64,000 nucleotides of DNA from Eurosta solidaginis (Eukaryota > Arthropoda > Insecta > Diptera > Tephritidae). Below, one piece after another: positions 63,324 through 64,000 of the stretch. The stretch covers positions 271,254,392 to 271,318,391 of the forward strand of contig NC_090323.1 of NCBI RefSeq assembly GCF_040869045.1, given 5' to 3'. The translations under genes and the position numbers were made by a program. The notes below the pieces were generated by a model. The model was not told where the DNA came from and ran no database searches. It saw only the letters and a program-made list of their open reading frames with translations. How positions within the stretch are numbered: the first letter of the stretch is position 1; every line of letters begins with the position of its first letter.

Positions 63324-64000
63324 ATGGTAAAATTAGAAGAGTTGCGAATTCAACAGCTTAAAGCACAACTCGAAATTCGTGGTTTTCCAACAAACGGAAA
63401 TAAACTAGAGCTACAAACACGGTTAAGGGAAGCTGTAGAAGCCGATGGTTTGGATGCGGACGATTATAATTTTCATGTTTCAGATTTAACCACCAAACCT
63501 GAGAGGGCAGGAGGAACGTCGCCTTCAGTAAGTACAAACTTCGACGATTTGCTCATGGCTATTCAAGGCCAGTTGGCTGAAAACTCTAAGGAAATGGCTG
63601 AAAGCCTGGAAACTCGGCTGGCTGAAAGATTATCTGAGAGTTTATCGAAAATGTTAGCTTCTTTCAACAAACATACAGAGGAAATTGGTGAGAAAGGTTC
63701 AGCAATTGATGAGCAGGTCAAATCTGTTGAGGAAAGAGTCGTCGAGAAGGTTCAATCTATTGAAGAAAGAGTTGGTTGTTTAGAAAACCATATCCGTGAT
63801 AATACTCGGGCAGCGACAACGATGGTTTCTGGTGGAATGAAATTTAAAGTTCCTCCTTATGACGGGACTATTCCTTTTAAGACTTTTGAGAAGCAGTTTG
63901 AGTCGGCAGCAATGAGTAATAACTGGGGTGAAGCTGATAAAGCAACGGCTTTGATCCTTTCGTTAAAAGGTTCTGCAACAGAGGTTTTGAACATAGTACC
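63324..64000 (+). CDS. LTR-retrotransposon gag with N-terminal SAP domain (partial, runs off the right edge)
   Basis: The ATG at 63324 opens a frame that stays open to the end of the window (225 codons). Residues 3-40 (LEELRIQQLKAQLEIRGFPT, NGNKLELQTRLREA) form a SAP motif, a DNA-binding helix pair. A Glu/Lys-rich coiled-coil stretch follows from about 85 to 160 (MAESLETRLAERLSESLSKM, EERVVEKVQSIEERV). Then the usual gag start is seen: FKVPPYDGTIPFKTFEKQFE and ATALILSLKGSA. Gag forms the retrotransposon particle; SAP domains in gag occur in some insect gypsy-group elements (recall). It lies 25 bp after the primer-binding site. The frame is intact as far as visible. Confidence 0.85.
   Translation, partial: MVKLEELRIQQLKAQLEIRGFPTNGNKLELQTRLREAVEADGLDADDYNFHVSDLTTKPERAGGTSPSVSTNFDDLLMAIQGQLAENSKEMAESLETRLAERLSESLSKMLASFNKHTEEIGEKGSAIDEQVKSVEERVVEKVQSIEERVGCLENHIRDNTRAATTMVSGGMKFKVPPYDGTIPFKTFEKQFESAAMSNNWGEADKATALILSLKGSATEVLNIV

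Noticed and set aside
1..64000. CRISPR arrays, operons, bacterial-type promoters or genes
   Set aside because: None seen. Introns, LINEs, hAT, Penelope and SLC12 sequences show a metazoan nuclear region; the tandem arrays are minisatellites of 130 bp without spacer structure.
1..64000. Canonical tRNA or rRNA genes
   Set aside because: No cloverleaf or rRNA core was recognised by eye; the box-B-like words belong to SINE copies. A tRNAscan-SE run would settle this.

Overview
The window is eukaryotic, very AT-rich and repeat-dense. It is best explained as dipteran nuclear DNA, most likely from a true fruit fly (Tephritidae). The grounds are a fly-like Na-K-Cl cotransporter gene and several interspersed repeats that I associate from memory with tephritid genomes. 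The organism is inference; nothing in the window names it.

The one recognisable host protein-coding gene is an SLC12-family sodium-potassium-chloride cotransporter on the minus strand. Its start codon is at 37056 and its stop at 14197. I could place 19 coding exons whose phases all agree; together they total 3453 nt, giving 1150 residues plus a stop. The product has a cytosolic N-terminus with two RFQV kinase-docking motifs, 12 membrane segments and a long cytosolic C-terminal domain ending in the family signature VLTFYS. Its introns hold most of the DNA between 14 and 37 kb and are full of transposons. These include a gypsy-type solo LTR in the last intron, TIR elements, a CR1-like reverse transcriptase relic, a decayed hAT element split by a second solo LTR, a 1.1-kb hAT-type insertion whose target duplication starts two bases after a splice donor, a mini-me-like element and a decayed Tc3-like element.

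Left of the gene (1-14 kb) lie a CR1-like LINE on the minus strand (PHD-finger ORF1, endonuclease ORF2), small TIR elements, a SINE, a roughly 2-kb element with 200-bp inverted ends around a tandem duplication, and a hAT MITE carrying a second MITE inside it.

Right of the gene (37-64 kb) there is no further host gene that I can support. The stretch holds an RTE-like LINE fragment, two more copies of the same hAT MITE with perfect 8-bp target duplications, a third hAT-type element, two mini-me-like elements with 130-bp internal minisatellites, a large AT-rich palindrome and tRNA-derived SINE copies. It also holds LINE fragments in opposite orientations and a 2.4-kb transposon (58366-60780) with CACTA ends, 400-500-bp terminal inverted repeats, a TAA target duplication and a broken, intron-containing gene of a family I know only as uncharacterised. 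The right edge has a 5'-truncated Penelope-like element with a GIY-YIG domain and a hammerhead ribozyme motif. It directly abuts the LTR end, primer-binding site and SAP-domain gag gene of an LTR retrotransposon that runs off the window.

The strongest candidates for a less-described system are the CACTA-ended long-TIR transposon and the Penelope-linked hammerhead motif.
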